DNA from: Bryobacteraceae bacterium | GTDB taxonomy: Bacteria > Acidobacteriota > Terriglobia > Bryobacterales > Bryobacteraceae | Length of the DNA stretch: 64,000 nt | Assembly: GCA_025928545.1 (NCBI GenBank) | Contig: JAICJH010000012.1 | Span: 54,914-118,913, forward strand | Reading direction: 5' to 3' | Shown here: piece after piece, positions 25,601 through 34,377 of the stretch | Layout: the number at the start of each line of letters is the position of its first letter | Position numbering within the stretch: position 1 is the stretch's first letter | Position numbers and translations under genes: made by a program | The notes under the pieces: model-generated | Databases searched by the model: none | Told to the model about the DNA's origin: nothing | Seen by the model: only the letters and a program-made list of their open reading frames with translations

Positions 25601-26794
25601 TTAAGACTGGGGTGAATCGACCCGAAACCGGTGCAATTGGCGGCGGAGCGATTCGGGAGCCTCGGCTTTAATCCGGCACGATTCTCCATCATAATCCTCA
25701 GCCAGCACTCTGCCGCGCCGGTGCACCATTGCGATGGCGCCGCCTTCCTCAAGCGGAATAAGGAAATTTACGGTTTCAATCGTATCGAACGTGAGCACGG
25801 TATCGATCTGCCGGAACAGTTCGGCAATGCCGTCTCCCGTCAGGCCGCTGACCAGCACCGCGGGCACGTGGCCTTCATGGCCCGCATCGCTCAATAAACG
25901 CGCTGCCAGAACTTTGGCGTCAACGGCTGCCGCATCGGGCAGGGAGATTCGATCGGACTTATTCAGGACCAGAATCTGCGGTGTTTCGGACGCGCCTATT
26001 TCCGCGAGGATACGAAAAACTTCCCGGACATGGACGTGCGCATCGGTCGCGGAAGCATCGACCACATGCAGGATCAGAGCCGCCTCCGCCACCTCCTCAA
26101 GTGTTGCGCGAAACGCCTGCACGAGCGTGGTGGGCAGATTGCGAATGAAGCCGACGGTATCGCTCAGCAGCACCGTGCGGCGCGAAGGTAACACGATGGG
26201 GCGCACCGTGGGGTCGAGTGTGGCAAACATTTTTGCGTCCGCCAGTACGCCTGCCGACGTGAGCCGGTTAAACAAAGTCGATTTCCCGGCGTTGGTGTAG
26301 CCCGCGAGCGAAACGGTGGGGACCGGTACGGAATCGCGCTTGCCGCGATGCAAAGCGCGTCCGCGGCGCACGCGCTCCAGGTCTTTTTCAAGCTTGCTGA
26401 TTCTCACGCCGATGCGCCGGCGGTCGGTTTCGAGCTTGGTTTCACCAGGGCCACGAGTCCCGATACCGCCGCCGAGGCGCGAAAGCGCCGCGCCTTGTCC
26501 CGTCAGTCGCGGCAGCAGATACTTCAGTTGAGCGAGTTCCACCTGAAGGCGGCCTTCGGCTGTGCGGGCGCGGTGGGCAAAGATGTCGAGAATCAATTGT
26601 GTGCGGTCAATGACACGCGTGCCGACCGCAGCCTCAAGGTTGCGCTGCTGGGTCGGCGTCAGATCGTTGTCGACGATCACAACATCGGCTTCGAGTGCGG
26701 CGGCGAGCTGTTTCAGTTCCTCCACCTTGCCCTGTCCGAACAAAGTGGCGGCCTCCACGTTGGGGCGGACCTGAAATAATTCGCCGACCACCAT
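25601..26794 (-). CDS. hflX: GTPase HflX (ribosome-rescue / splitting factor), N-terminus uncertain
   Basis: Ribosome-associated GTPase. It carries the HflX N-domain ([25 protein letters not shown]), the long coiled segment and [19 protein letters not shown], then the G domain with G1 [11 protein letters not shown]3 DTVGF and G4 NKSD. The ATG at 26794 gives 397 residues but cuts off conserved sequence. The frame is open upstream to a TGA at 26930-26932, and it encodes [10 protein letters not shown]..., the normal HflX start, plus [14 protein letters not shown]. That extension contains no ATG, GTG or TTG; candidates are an ATC at 26918-26920 or another non-standard codon. hfq ends just before, as in the classic hfq-hflX arrangement. 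Confidence 0.92.
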   Translation of the reverse strand: MVVGELFQVRPNVEAATLFGQGKVEELKQLAAALEADVVIVDNDLTPTQQRNLEAAVGTRVIDRTQLILDIFAHRARTAEGRLQVELAQLKYLLPRLTGQGAALSRLGGGIGTRGPGETKLETDRRRIGVRISKLEKDLERVRRGRALHRGKRDSVPVPTVSLAGYTNAGKSTLFNRLTSAGVLADAKMFATLDPTVRPIVLPSRRTVLLSDTVGFIRNLPTTLVQAFRATLEEVAEAALILHVVDASATDAHVHVREVFRILAEIGASETPQILVLNKSDRISLPDAAAVDAKVLAARLLSDAGHEGHVPAVLVSGLTGDGIAELFRQIDTVLTFDTIETVNFLIPLEEGGAIAMVHRRGRVLAEDYDGESCRIKAEAPESLRRQLHRFRVDSPQS

Positions 26795-26941
26795 TGCATC
26801 GGCACTCAGTGCGAGTTCTTTCAGTTCGAGGAAGGATTCCCCGGCAGCGGCGGAAGCGGAGCCGCGCCTTCGTTCAAAACCGGCAAGGATGGCTCGCTCG
26901 GGAGTTTGTGCTAATGAGATCGTGTGAGTTCAGCCCCCGAA

Positions 26942-27223
26942 TTAACCTTCGGAACCGGAACCAGCGGTGGAAACGGCCGGAGGAGCGGCGGTCGCCGGGG
27001 GCGGCGCGTGATGTACGCTGCGCACAATTACAACGGTCGAGATGGCATGCTTGAAGATCAACTGCTCCTGGTTGTTGGTTTCGAGCACAAGGGAATATTT
27101 ATCGAAGCTCTTGATTCGGCCTGTGAGTTTTACACCACTCAGAAGGTAGATAGTAACTACGCCCTTTTCTTTGCGCGCATTGTTTAAAAAACTATCCTGA
27201 ATATTTTGCGCCGGTTTGTCCAT
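26942..27223 (-). CDS. hfq: RNA chaperone Hfq
   Basis: Hexameric Sm-like protein that helps small RNAs pair with mRNAs. It has 93 residues: [31 protein letters not shown] (Sm1 region), FDKYSLVLE and the Sm2 motif with FKHAISTVV. It ends in a 25-residue Pro/Ala/Gly-rich tail. The Q and F residues used for poly-U binding are present. It is followed on the same strand by hflX. Confidence 0.97.
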   Translation of the reverse strand: MDKPAQNIQDSFLNNARKEKGVVTIYLLSGVKLTGRIKSFDKYSLVLETNNQEQLIFKHAISTVVIVRSVHHAPPPATAAPPAVSTAGSGSEG

Positions 27224-27365
27224 CGTGCAGAATCCTGACCCGAAAAATTGAATGTAAGCAGGCGGGCTTTCATCGCATTGTATCAGGAATAGTCAGGCCC
27301 CGCTTTGAATCCTTCGCGAATCGCTCGTCGAAATCGTGAAGCTAATGTTTTCCTTAGTTATACGT

Positions 27366-28757
27366 TCAGGCGTCCGGCGGCACATCGCCCAGATCTTCGG
27401 CACGGTTTTCGAATCGTGTCTGTGCGTGCAGAAATACAAGATCGATCTTGCCGATGGGCCCGTTACGCTGTTTAGCCAGAATGAGTTCCGCCAGACCTTT
27501 CAGATCTTCGCGATCGCGCTGATAAACTTCCGGACGGAAAATAAATCCAACAAGATCGGCATCCTGTTCGATCGAGCCCGATTCGCGCAGATCGCTCAGC
27601 TGCGGTTTGTGGTCGCCCTGGCGGGTTTCCGTGGCGCGGCTTAACTGCGACAGCACCAGGAAAGGGCAGTCCAGTTCCTTGGACATCAGTTTGAGTCCGC
27701 GCGACAACTGGCTGACTTCCTGGTTCCGGTTTTCCGTGCGTCCGCGCATGCTCATCAGCTGGAGGTAATCGACGACTACCAGCCCGATACTGCCCTGCTG
27801 CTGTTTAAGTTTCCGCAGCTTGGCATGCATATCCATCAGATTGGCGCCCGCTGTGTCGTCGATGTAAAGTGGCGCTTCCACCATCTGATTGGCTGCGGCG
27901 CGCAATTTCTGGCGCTCCTGCTCGTTGAGATATCCTGCGCGAAACCGCTGGCTATCCACGCGGGCGGCCGCGCACAACATACGAGTGAGCAGGGATTCCT
28001 GCGACATTTCGAGCGAGAAAATCGCTACAGGCTGAAACAGCCGCGACGCAATGTGCCACGCCATATTGAGTGCGAGCGCGGTTTTGCCCATGGAAGGCCG
28101 CGCCGCAAGGATGAAGAGTTCGCCCGAATGCAGTCCGCTGGTCATTTCATCCAGCTTGGTGAAGCCGGTGCTGATTCCCTTGATCCGTTTGCTGGGATCG
28201 AGAAACGCGTTGAGGCCGCCCTCATAGCCCTGAATCACTTCGAGCGGGGTCATCAGCCCCTTCTCGCCGCGCGCCTCGCCGAGGCGAAGCAGGGTTTCTT
28301 CCGCGCCCGCCAGAATCGTGTTGGGATCTTCCTCGGCCAGCAGCGCCCTGTTCATCAGGTGCTGTGACGCCATGGCGATCCGCCGCAATGTCGCCTTGTC
28401 GCGAATGATACGGACATAGCTGTCGAGATTCGCGATGTGCGGCAGACCGTCGTCGAGTGAAACAAGATAGCTCAGGCCGTCGATCGATTCCAGTTCGTTG
28501 CGCCGCAGCAGCTCGTTGGCGACGGTGACGCGGTCGATCTTTTCCCCGCGTTCGTGAAGTTCCGACATGCGCTGGAAGATACGGCGATGCTTCTCGAGCG
28601 CGAAATCGTCTTCGAGCAGAATGCCGGCAATTTCGATGAAGCGGGCGTCGTCCAGCAGGAGAGAGCCGAGAATAAATTTCTCGGCATCGATATTGGCAGG
28701 TAGACCCTTCTCGTGAGCAAGGGTCGCGGGCGTTGACATGGGAACGGAATTCAGCAT
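27366..28757 (-). CDS. dnaB: Replicative DNA helicase DnaB
   Basis: Hexameric helicase that unwinds the chromosome at replication forks. The 463 residues include the N-terminal DnaB domain (NIDAEKFILGSLLLDD, LHERGEKIDRVTVANEL), a linker, and the RecA-like ATPase. The ATPase has Walker A ARPSMGKTALALN, Walker B LVVVDYLQLM, and the motifs SQLSR and RESGSIEQDADLV. ATG at 28757 has an AGGGAA site 8 bases upstream; a second Met (28739) starts the alternative MSTPATLAHEKG. Confidence 0.97.
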   Translation of the reverse strand: MLNSVPMSTPATLAHEKGLPANIDAEKFILGSLLLDDARFIEIAGILLEDDFALEKHRRIFQRMSELHERGEKIDRVTVANELLRRNELESIDGLSYLVSLDDGLPHIANLDSYVRIIRDKATLRRIAMASQHLMNRALLAEEDPNTILAGAEETLLRLGEARGEKGLMTPLEVIQGYEGGLNAFLDPSKRIKGISTGFTKLDEMTSGLHSGELFILAARPSMGKTALALNMAWHIASRLFQPVAIFSLEMSQESLLTRMLCAAARVDSQRFRAGYLNEQERQKLRAAANQMVEAPLYIDDTAGANLMDMHAKLRKLKQQQGSIGLVVVDYLQLMSMRGRTENRNQEVSQLSRGLKLMSKELDCPFLVLSQLSRATETRQGDHKPQLSDLRESGSIEQDADLVGFIFRPEVYQRDREDLKGLAELILAKQRNGPIGKIDLVFLHAQTRFENRAEDLGDVPPDA

Positions 28758-28957
28758 AGCCGCGTTCCCTGTGGAGAATTTTTGTGATTATCCGGAATCG
28801 CTCGCAGTGCCGTTTTCATTGTGTTTCAGACCAGAAATCCTCATCGGGTTCCCCCGATATCCACAACGACATTTTAACGCAAAAATGTTTGCGATGGGAT
28901 CCCTTTTCGGCCCACACGGGGAACTGATAGAATCTCATGGAGGGTCCAAAAAATCTC

Positions 28958-29455
28958 ATGTTCAGAAACATCGCACTTCCACTGATCGTGGCGGCATTTG
29001 CCGCAGGTGTTGTCGTCGCCCAACAGGACGAACTGCTGCAGCCCGCCATGGAACCAACCGGCGGGTGGGCATCGGCCGGCACCATGGGCAAGGCTGGCGA
29101 CTGGACAGCTACGACGGTTGCAGCCGGAGTCGCGCAGAAGCCGCTGCCGGGGAAACCAGCCACCATCGTGGGCGAGATTGTAGATGTTTCCTGCTACCTC
29201 CAACTCGGCAAACATGGCGCCGCGCATGCCGCGTGCGGCAGCAAGTGCCTCACAGCCGGAGAAGCAATCGGCATCCTGACGAAGACCGGCCAGCTTTATC
29301 TTGCGATGGCGGAAGAGCACGATCAGCGGCGCGATGGCAAGACCACGTTCCGCAAGGCTGCGGCGGATAACTTCGCCAAGGTCATGACCGTGACCGGCAC
29401 CACGACGACGGTAAACGGCATCAAGACGATCTACGTGCAGGGCTACACGATGTAA
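28958..29455 (+). CDS. Secreted protein of unknown function with conserved Cys-rich core
   Basis: Exported protein of 165 residues from the ATG at 28958 (MFRNIALPLIVAAFAAGVVVAQ, a Sec signal) behind GGAGGG; an ATG at 28937 would add seven residues. The mature part contains IVGEIVDVSCYLQLGKHGAAHAACGSKC and then LTAGEAIGILTKTGQLYLAM. The arrangement C, H, C, C with a following G-x-x-G-ILT suggests a small metal- or haem-binding OB-like domain, and I have seen similar sequences in Acidobacteria without an assigned role. It converges on the ROK kinase gene with a 13-base overlap. Confidence 0.75.
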   Translation: MFRNIALPLIVAAFAAGVVVAQQDELLQPAMEPTGGWASAGTMGKAGDWTATTVAAGVAQKPLPGKPATIVGEIVDVSCYLQLGKHGAAHAACGSKCLTAGEAIGILTKTGQLYLAMAEEHDQRRDGKTTFRKAAADNFAKVMTVTGTTTTVNGIKTIYVQGYTM

Positions 29456-30336
29456 GGTGCGTCGTGTGCCAGCCCCGATTCGGCCAGTGCCGATTCGGCC
29501 AGCACCAGCGCGCCGCAAACCCCGGCGCGTTCGCCCAGAGCGGGCGGAACGATTTCAGGCAAGGCGACGTAGCCGTTCATCAACCGTTCAACCTCACTTC
29601 GAAGAAGCGGAAACAACTGCCGCTGACGCATCACCCCTCCGCCCAGAATTACACGGGCCGGCGCCAGCGTGCAAATGAAACCAGCCAAAGCCAGCGCGAG
29701 GTAGCGGGCTTCCAACAGCCATGCCGGATGTTCCATCGGCAACTGGTCAGCCGGCTTGCCCCAGCGCGCTTCGATCGCAGGCCCGGACGCCAGGCCTTCC
29801 AGGCAATCTCCGTGATAGGGGCAACAGCCGCCGAAAGGGTCGTCGGTACGGTCGTGCGGAATCCGAATGTGCCCCATCTCCGGATGCGACATGCCATGCA
29901 CAACGCGTCCCGATGCGATTGCGCCGCCGCCAATGCCGGTGCCAACCGTTAAGTAGAGTGAGTCCGAAACGCCGCGTGCCGCGCCCCAGCGGGCTTCTGC
30001 CAGTGCTGCCGCGTTAACGTCTGTGTCGAACCCGACCGGCATTCCGAAAGCGGCGCCGATCGGGCCGGCCAGATCGCAATTCCGCCATGCCGTCTTGGGT
30101 GTGGATGTAATGTGTCCCCACTCGGCAGACTGCCGGTCCGTACACACGGGGCCAAATGAGCCGATTCCGATAGCCGATAGCTTTCCTCCGCCGGCCTCGC
30201 GCAGAAATGAAATGACGTCCGCAATTGTGCCGGCAGGTTCGGCTGTGGGTATCCGAACCGTGCGCAGATCGTCCGGACTGCTTCCCACGCCGCAGACAAA
30301 TTTCGTCCCTCCGGCTTCAATCGCGCCGTAGAACAT
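29443..30336 (-). CDS. ROK-family sugar kinase (fructokinase-like)
   Basis: Phosphorylates a hexose with ATP. The 297 residues begin MFYGAIEAGGTKFVCGVG (phosphate-1 loop) and contain LTVGTGIGGGAI. The zinc/signature region HPEMGHIRI then CCPYHGDCLEGLASGPAIE is typical of ROK fructokinases rather than glucokinases. It is the last gene of a five-gene operon and overlaps the epimerase gene by 20 bases, so it may phosphorylate the epimerase product. The exact sugar is not known. Confidence 0.88.
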   Translation of the reverse strand: MFYGAIEAGGTKFVCGVGSSPDDLRTVRIPTAEPAGTIADVISFLREAGGGKLSAIGIGSFGPVCTDRQSAEWGHITSTPKTAWRNCDLAGPIGAAFGMPVGFDTDVNAAALAEARWGAARGVSDSLYLTVGTGIGGGAIASGRVVHGMSHPEMGHIRIPHDRTDDPFGGCCPYHGDCLEGLASGPAIEARWGKPADQLPMEHPAWLLEARYLALALAGFICTLAPARVILGGGVMRQRQLFPLLRSEVERLMNGYVALPEIVPPALGERAGVCGALVLAESALAESGLAHDAPYIV

Positions 30337-31165
30337 TGGCCTTCAGGAATTTGATGCCCTCGAATGCAATCGAGTCCGGCGTCTTCTCGATATCCCGCCA
30401 GATCGCGGCGGCGGCGCTGACGTCGCCGATATTGAAGCCGAAGCTTTCGATCGTCAGCCAGCCGTCGTACCCGATGTCCCGCAGTGCTTCAAACACTCCG
30501 CGCCATCCGACATGGCCGCTACCGGGGATCCCACGATCGTTCTCGCAGGTGTGGACGTGCCGCAGGTGCCTGCCGATCGTGCGATACGCCGCCCCGATAT
30601 CTTTTTCTTCAATATTCGCGTGAAAGGTGTCGAACAGAATTCCAATGTTCGGGTGATCGATTTCATCGCAAAGGCGCGCGGCGTCGGCCGCCGTGTTGAG
30701 GAAATAAGTTTCAAAACGATTCAGCGGTTCCAACGCCAAAGTGACCCGGTTGGTTGCCAGCGTGTCGCCCAGCGACTGCAAGCCTTCTACCGCGCGCTTC
30801 CATTCATCCGCCGTGCGGCGACGGCCTGGCAGATATCCAAGGGAGCTGTATAGAGGACCTGCAAGAATCCTGCCGCCCGCTTCCGCAGTCACGCGGATCA
30901 GATCTTTTGCGTGCTGCAGGGCGTCCTTGCGAACCTGCGGATCGTCACTGATCGGGCTGAGTGGCTGGATGTATGCCGTAGCTGCCGTGCATTCCAGGCC
31001 AGCGGCCTCCGTGTCCCGCCGCAGGCCGGCTGCATCAAAGGTGGCTGGACGGAACAAAGGAAACTCAATGCCGTCGAACCCCTTTTCTTTTATCAGCGGC
31101 AGGAGCTCCCGGACGTTGCTGTCGTATTCTCCGGACCAGATAAATGTGTTGACGCCGAATTTCAT
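30317..31165 (-). CDS. Sugar phosphate isomerase/epimerase (ketose 3-epimerase-like TIM barrel)
   Basis: Protein of 282 residues of the xylose-isomerase-like TIM-barrel family. The likely metal ligands are Glu in ALEPLNRFE, Asp in ILFDTFHANIEE, His in HVHTCENDRG and Glu in LTIESFGFN, in the same order as in tagatose/psicose 3-epimerases. N-terminus MKFGVNTFIWSGEY is typical. Its start overlaps the YceI stop by 4 bases and its end overlaps the kinase start by 20. A ketose 3-epimerase feeding a ROK kinase is a sensible pair, but substrates are inferred. Confidence 0.85.
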   Translation of the reverse strand: MKFGVNTFIWSGEYDSNVRELLPLIKEKGFDGIEFPLFRPATFDAAGLRRDTEAAGLECTAATAYIQPLSPISDDPQVRKDALQHAKDLIRVTAEAGGRILAGPLYSSLGYLPGRRRTADEWKRAVEGLQSLGDTLATNRVTLALEPLNRFETYFLNTAADAARLCDEIDHPNIGILFDTFHANIEEKDIGAAYRTIGRHLRHVHTCENDRGIPGSGHVGWRGVFEALRDIGYDGWLTIESFGFNIGDVSAAAAIWRDIEKTPDSIAFEGIKFLKANVLRRD

Positions 31166-31728
31166 TTCAGCGTAATTATACAGGCCGCCTCAACCGATAC
31201 CTGCACAGTCTTATTCACTTTCAGCAGAAAATTGCTCGGATCTTTCATTCCCCACGCAACGTAAGGAATCTCGAACGCCATCGTCGCGCGGGTCTGATCG
31301 GGTGTCGAAATCGCCTGCACATCCATCGTCATCTCGTGGGACGCGCCATGAATCGTGAACATGCCATGCACTCTGAGACTGGATGTTCCGGACATCGAAA
31401 GCGCGCCTTCCACGCGATCCGGCGCAAACACCGCTTCGGGAAACTTTTTCGATTCGAGGACATTCGCGTGCATTCTGGAATCCCGCGCCTCACTCCCGCT
31501 GTTGCCGCTGGCCACATCGACGACTATCTGTCCCGATGCTTTTCCCGTGTCGGTATTGAACTCGATCGCGCCGCGCTTCAACTGGAATTTCCCGTGTACG
31601 GTATGGAGAACATCCGCCAACGTGAATTGCACTTTCGTATTCTCCGGTTTCAACTCCAGACTGTATTCCCCTGAAAACGCCGGTAGCGCAACAGCAGCCA
31701 ATATCAGGAGCCGTTGGAAAGCCTTCAC
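31162..31728 (-). CDS. YceI-family periplasmic lipid-binding protein
   Basis: Secreted protein of 188 residues with a Sec signal (MKAFQRLLILAAVALPAFSG). It has the YceI lipocalin-like barrel: YSLELKPENTKVQFTLADVLHTVHG at the start, SGNSGSEARDSRMHANVL in the middle, and LRVHGMFTIHGASHEMTMDV later. Known YceI proteins bind isoprenoids such as polyprenyl quinones or long lipids. Its start overlaps the FAD-reductase gene's stop by 4 bases (coupled translation). Confidence 0.9.
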   Translation of the reverse strand: MKAFQRLLILAAVALPAFSGEYSLELKPENTKVQFTLADVLHTVHGKFQLKRGAIEFNTDTGKASGQIVVDVASGNSGSEARDSRMHANVLESKKFPEAVFAPDRVEGALSMSGTSSLRVHGMFTIHGASHEMTMDVQAISTPDQTRATMAFEIPYVAWGMKDPSNFLLKVNKTVQVSVEAACIITLK

Positions 31729-32747
31729 AGGACATGCACCTCAAGGAGCTTGCGGAAAATCCACGGCTGCGCGGAGAGCACGCCCATCGCACAACTCTGA
31801 ATCAACTGTCCGCGATCCAGCTGCAGCATTGCTTCCGCTATCAACCGCGGCCGAAGCGCCAGACGCGCATGCTGCCGGTTGTATCCCTGCAGATCGTTGT
31901 TCGCCATGCACCGGGCCAGAGCGACCGCCTGACGAAAACTCAGGCAGATGCCTTCTCCCGCGATCGCATCCACCGAGCCGGAAGCGTCGCCGATGAGTGC
32001 CACGTTACCTCGCGCGACCGCCCTTAAACTCACGTTGCCGGTCACCGCTCCGCGCTCGCGGCTTGCCGCGGCGCTGGCAGGCAGGCGCTCGCGCAGAAAC
32101 GGGAACTGGCTGCGCAGAGCGCCATCCAGCCTCAACTCGGAGTTCTTCGAGACCAGCGCCACGCAGACTTCGCGCGCACCGACGGGCGTCACATAAATCT
32201 GGCAACCCTCGCCCCAATAGATTTCCATGTGATCGGTCCACGGCGTAACGGCGAAGTGTTGCCGGAATGCATAGCGCCGCGCAGCGGATCTGACAGCGTC
32301 AAGCCCTGCCCATCGCCGCACCAGCGACGAGGATCCATCGGCTCCCACGATCCAGCGGGCGTTTTTCATCTCGGAATTGTTGCCAAAACCGGACATCGGT
32401 GTTGACCAGCGAAACTCCACGCCGGCTCGCTCCGCCGCCTGCACCAATGCTCTGTGAAGGGTAGTTCGGCGCACCCCGATACCGCGTCCTTCACGGAAGT
32501 CCGCCTCCACCGTTCTTCCGGCGCCGTGGAACCGAATACCACGAAACTCATATCCGGTGGATTGGGAAACCTCCACTCCGAGTTGCCTGGCCAGTTGCCT
32601 CGAATCCGGCATCAGGCCCTCGCCGCAGGGTTTGTCAATCGGCGGCCTGTCGCCATCCGCAACTACAACGCGCATGCCCTCACGCCTGGCCGCAATTGCC
32701 GCCGCCAGACCCGCGGGTCCGCCCCCGATTACGAAAACGTCAAACAT
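31725..32747 (-). CDS. FAD-dependent oxidoreductase, geranylgeranyl-reductase-like
   Basis: Flavoprotein of 340 residues. It opens with the Rossmann motif DVFVIGGGPAGLAAAIAARREG, has the PCGEGLMP block seen in geranylgeranyl-reductase-type enzymes, and carries the second FAD motif LIGDASGSVDAIAGEGI. These enzymes reduce or oxidise lipid-like or aromatic substrates. The next gene encodes a YceI isoprenoid-binding protein, which would fit an isoprenoid substrate, but a halogenase/hydroxylase-like role is also possible. It overlaps the aminotransferase gene by 8 bases. Confidence 0.85.
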   Translation of the reverse strand: MFDVFVIGGGPAGLAAAIAARREGMRVVVADGDRPPIDKPCGEGLMPDSRQLARQLGVEVSQSTGYEFRGIRFHGAGRTVEADFREGRGIGVRRTTLHRALVQAAERAGVEFRWSTPMSGFGNNSEMKNARWIVGADGSSSLVRRWAGLDAVRSAARRYAFRQHFAVTPWTDHMEIYWGEGCQIYVTPVGAREVCVALVSKNSELRLDGALRSQFPFLRERLPASAAASRERGAVTGNVSLRAVARGNVALIGDASGSVDAIAGEGICLSFRQAVALARCMANNDLQGYNRQHARLALRPRLIAEAMLQLDRGQLIQSCAMGVLSAQPWIFRKLLEVHVL

Positions 32748-34098
32748 TCAGAGCCCGCCGGGCCAGTCCCAGAGCGTCGGTCCAGAAAGACGCTGAATTG
32801 TGCATCAGATCCACTACGTCTCGCACCGAAGCAACGAAAGCATTGATCTGTTCCTCGCCAACCACAAGAGGTGGAGCGACTTTCAGAACCATGAAGTTGT
32901 TGCCGCAGACCTGAGTGAGAATGCCGTGGTCGCGATATAGCCGCATCACCACAATCTGACCGAACATTGCCTGATGGATGTGGTGGAAGGCCTGAAACAG
33001 CGCGCGCCGCCGCATGTCTTTCGGAGGCTGAAACTCAATCCCCGAAAGCATTCCCGCACCGCGGATATCACGCACCATTTCATAGCCAGCCAGCGCTTCC
33101 CGCAGGCGCTGCCGCAGGATATCGCCCATCACCAGCGCGCGCTCGCCCAGGTTTTCGCGCTCCAGAACTTCCAGTGTGGCAAGTCCCGCTCGCATTGACA
33201 TCGAATTCTCGCCGAAAGTGGAGGTATGGACGATGGACCGTTTCAGCGAATCGTAGACCGATTCGTACACTCGGTCTGTCATCAGGACCGCGCTGCACGG
33301 GATGAGCCCGCCACTCAGCGCCTTCGCCAGAATCACCATGTCGGCTTCCACACCGTAGTGATGCGCCGCAAGAAAAGGTCCCGTCCGGTACATTCCGGTC
33401 TGCACTTCATCGAGGACAAGCAGCGCGCCACATCGTGCGCAGAGTTTTTGTGCTTCCATGAGGTAATCGGCATCCGGCAGACGAATGCCCGCTTCGGATT
33501 GAACAGGCTCCACAAAGAACGCGGCAATTTGTTTTCCCGAAAGCTGCTGTTCGAGCGCGGCCAGGTCGTTAAATGGAATGGCCGTGGTGCCCTGCAACAT
33601 CGGGCCGAACTTGCCGCGCCAGAAATCGTCGCCCATCAGCGAAAGTGCGCCGCAGGTCAATCCATGAAAGGCGCCGGTCGCATACAGTAGTTTTGTTCTG
33701 CCCGTGGTTGCGCGCGCGAACTTAATCGCACTCTCCACCCCTTCGCTTCCGGAGCATGCAAAATGTGCCCTGTTCAGTTTCCCGCCTGCAAGCCTGCATA
33801 AACGTTGTGCCAGTTCACCCGCAAGATCCGGAACATGGCTTTGCAACATCGCCGGGCCACACCTTGCCAGTTCGCTGTGTAACTGTTCGATGATCGCCGG
33901 ATGATTGTGCCCCGCGTTGTGAACACAATACCCCGAGAGAAAATCGAGAATCACCCGACCTTCGCCGGTAGTTAACTCGACGCCTTCGCAGCGCGTATAT
34001 CGCGCGTTCATCTGGAGTAAATCGAGCAGTCTGACCCACTGCGGGTTGACGTGCTCGTCGTAATCCTGAAGAAACGCTGAAACAGCAGATTCGGTCAT
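32740..34098 (-). CDS. Class III PLP-dependent aminotransferase
   Basis: Aminotransferase of 452 residues related to ornithine/acetylornithine enzymes. Visible motifs: the N-terminal FLSGYCVHNAGHNHP, the PLP phosphate region ACSGSEGVESAIKFARA, the Asp of LLVLDEVQTGMYRTG, and the Schiff-base Lys in VILAKALSGGLIPCSAV. The Thr/Gly loop HTSTFGENSMSM follows. The gene has an ATG at 34098 with only a weak ribosome site. It is the first gene of the five-gene operon; the amino acceptor is unknown. Confidence 0.9.
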   Translation of the reverse strand: MTESAVSAFLQDYDEHVNPQWVRLLDLLQMNARYTRCEGVELTTGEGRVILDFLSGYCVHNAGHNHPAIIEQLHSELARCGPAMLQSHVPDLAGELAQRLCRLAGGKLNRAHFACSGSEGVESAIKFARATTGRTKLLYATGAFHGLTCGALSLMGDDFWRGKFGPMLQGTTAIPFNDLAALEQQLSGKQIAAFFVEPVQSEAGIRLPDADYLMEAQKLCARCGALLVLDEVQTGMYRTGPFLAAHHYGVEADMVILAKALSGGLIPCSAVLMTDRVYESVYDSLKRSIVHTSTFGENSMSMRAGLATLEVLERENLGERALVMGDILRQRLREALAGYEMVRDIRGAGMLSGIEFQPPKDMRRRALFQAFHHIHQAMFGQIVVMRLYRDHGILTQVCGNNFMVLKVAPPLVVGEEQINAFVASVRDVVDLMHNSASFWTDALGLARRALNV

Positions 34099-34123
34099 GG
34101 AAAGTTTCTTTTCCGGCTCGCCC

Positions 34124-34226
34124 GGTCAGGCAACGAAATCCAACGAAAGGAGGATACAGAATCGACGTAAGCCCGCAGCCCACGGTTTCATGCGGGGATG
34201 AAACGTACAGTTCGGTTGCCTAAACC
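34124..34226. other. Candidate structured RNA or intron-end remnant between divergent genes
   Basis: An imperfect long-range stem pairs GGTCAGGCAACGAA (34124-34137) with TTCGGTTGCCTAAACC (34211-34226). Inside lies a perfect 7-bp hairpin, GTTTCAT/ATGAAAC with loop GCGGGG (34185-34204). On the plus strand the end ACGTACAGTTCGG looks like the 3' strand of a group II intron domain V, but the 5' strand does not pair accordingly. Read on the minus strand it would be the leader of the aminotransferase operon. I cannot assign a known riboswitch class. Confidence 0.35.
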
Positions 34227-34282
34227 CTTTATTCGCGAATCAGTCCACACGAGACTAATCTGAAGCCCGTGGGATAACCGCG

Positions 34283-34319
34283 AATTGTCCTTGACAGTTG
34301 TTGACAATTTGTTGAACTG
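34283..34319. promoter_or_regulatory. Phased TTGAC repeats upstream of the EF-hand gene
   Basis: Three similar words TTGACAGTTG (34291), TTGACAATTTG (34301) and TTGAACTG (34312) are spaced 10-11 bases, about one helical turn. A perfect 7-base inverted repeat AATTGTC/GACAATT (34283-34289 and 34303-34309) overlaps them. TTGACA at 34301 could be a -35 box, but the -10 candidate (CTTATT at 34324) is poor, so an activator may be needed. Confidence 0.4.
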
Positions 34320-34377
34320 AAACCTTATTGATTGGACCTCACGTCGGATATTCTGAACACAGGAGTAATTTACGTCC

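Noticed and set aside
34185..34226. Intact group II intron domain V
   Set aside because: The 3' strand looks similar but the 5' strand does not form the required pairing and no reverse transcriptase is nearby; kept only as a possible remnant.
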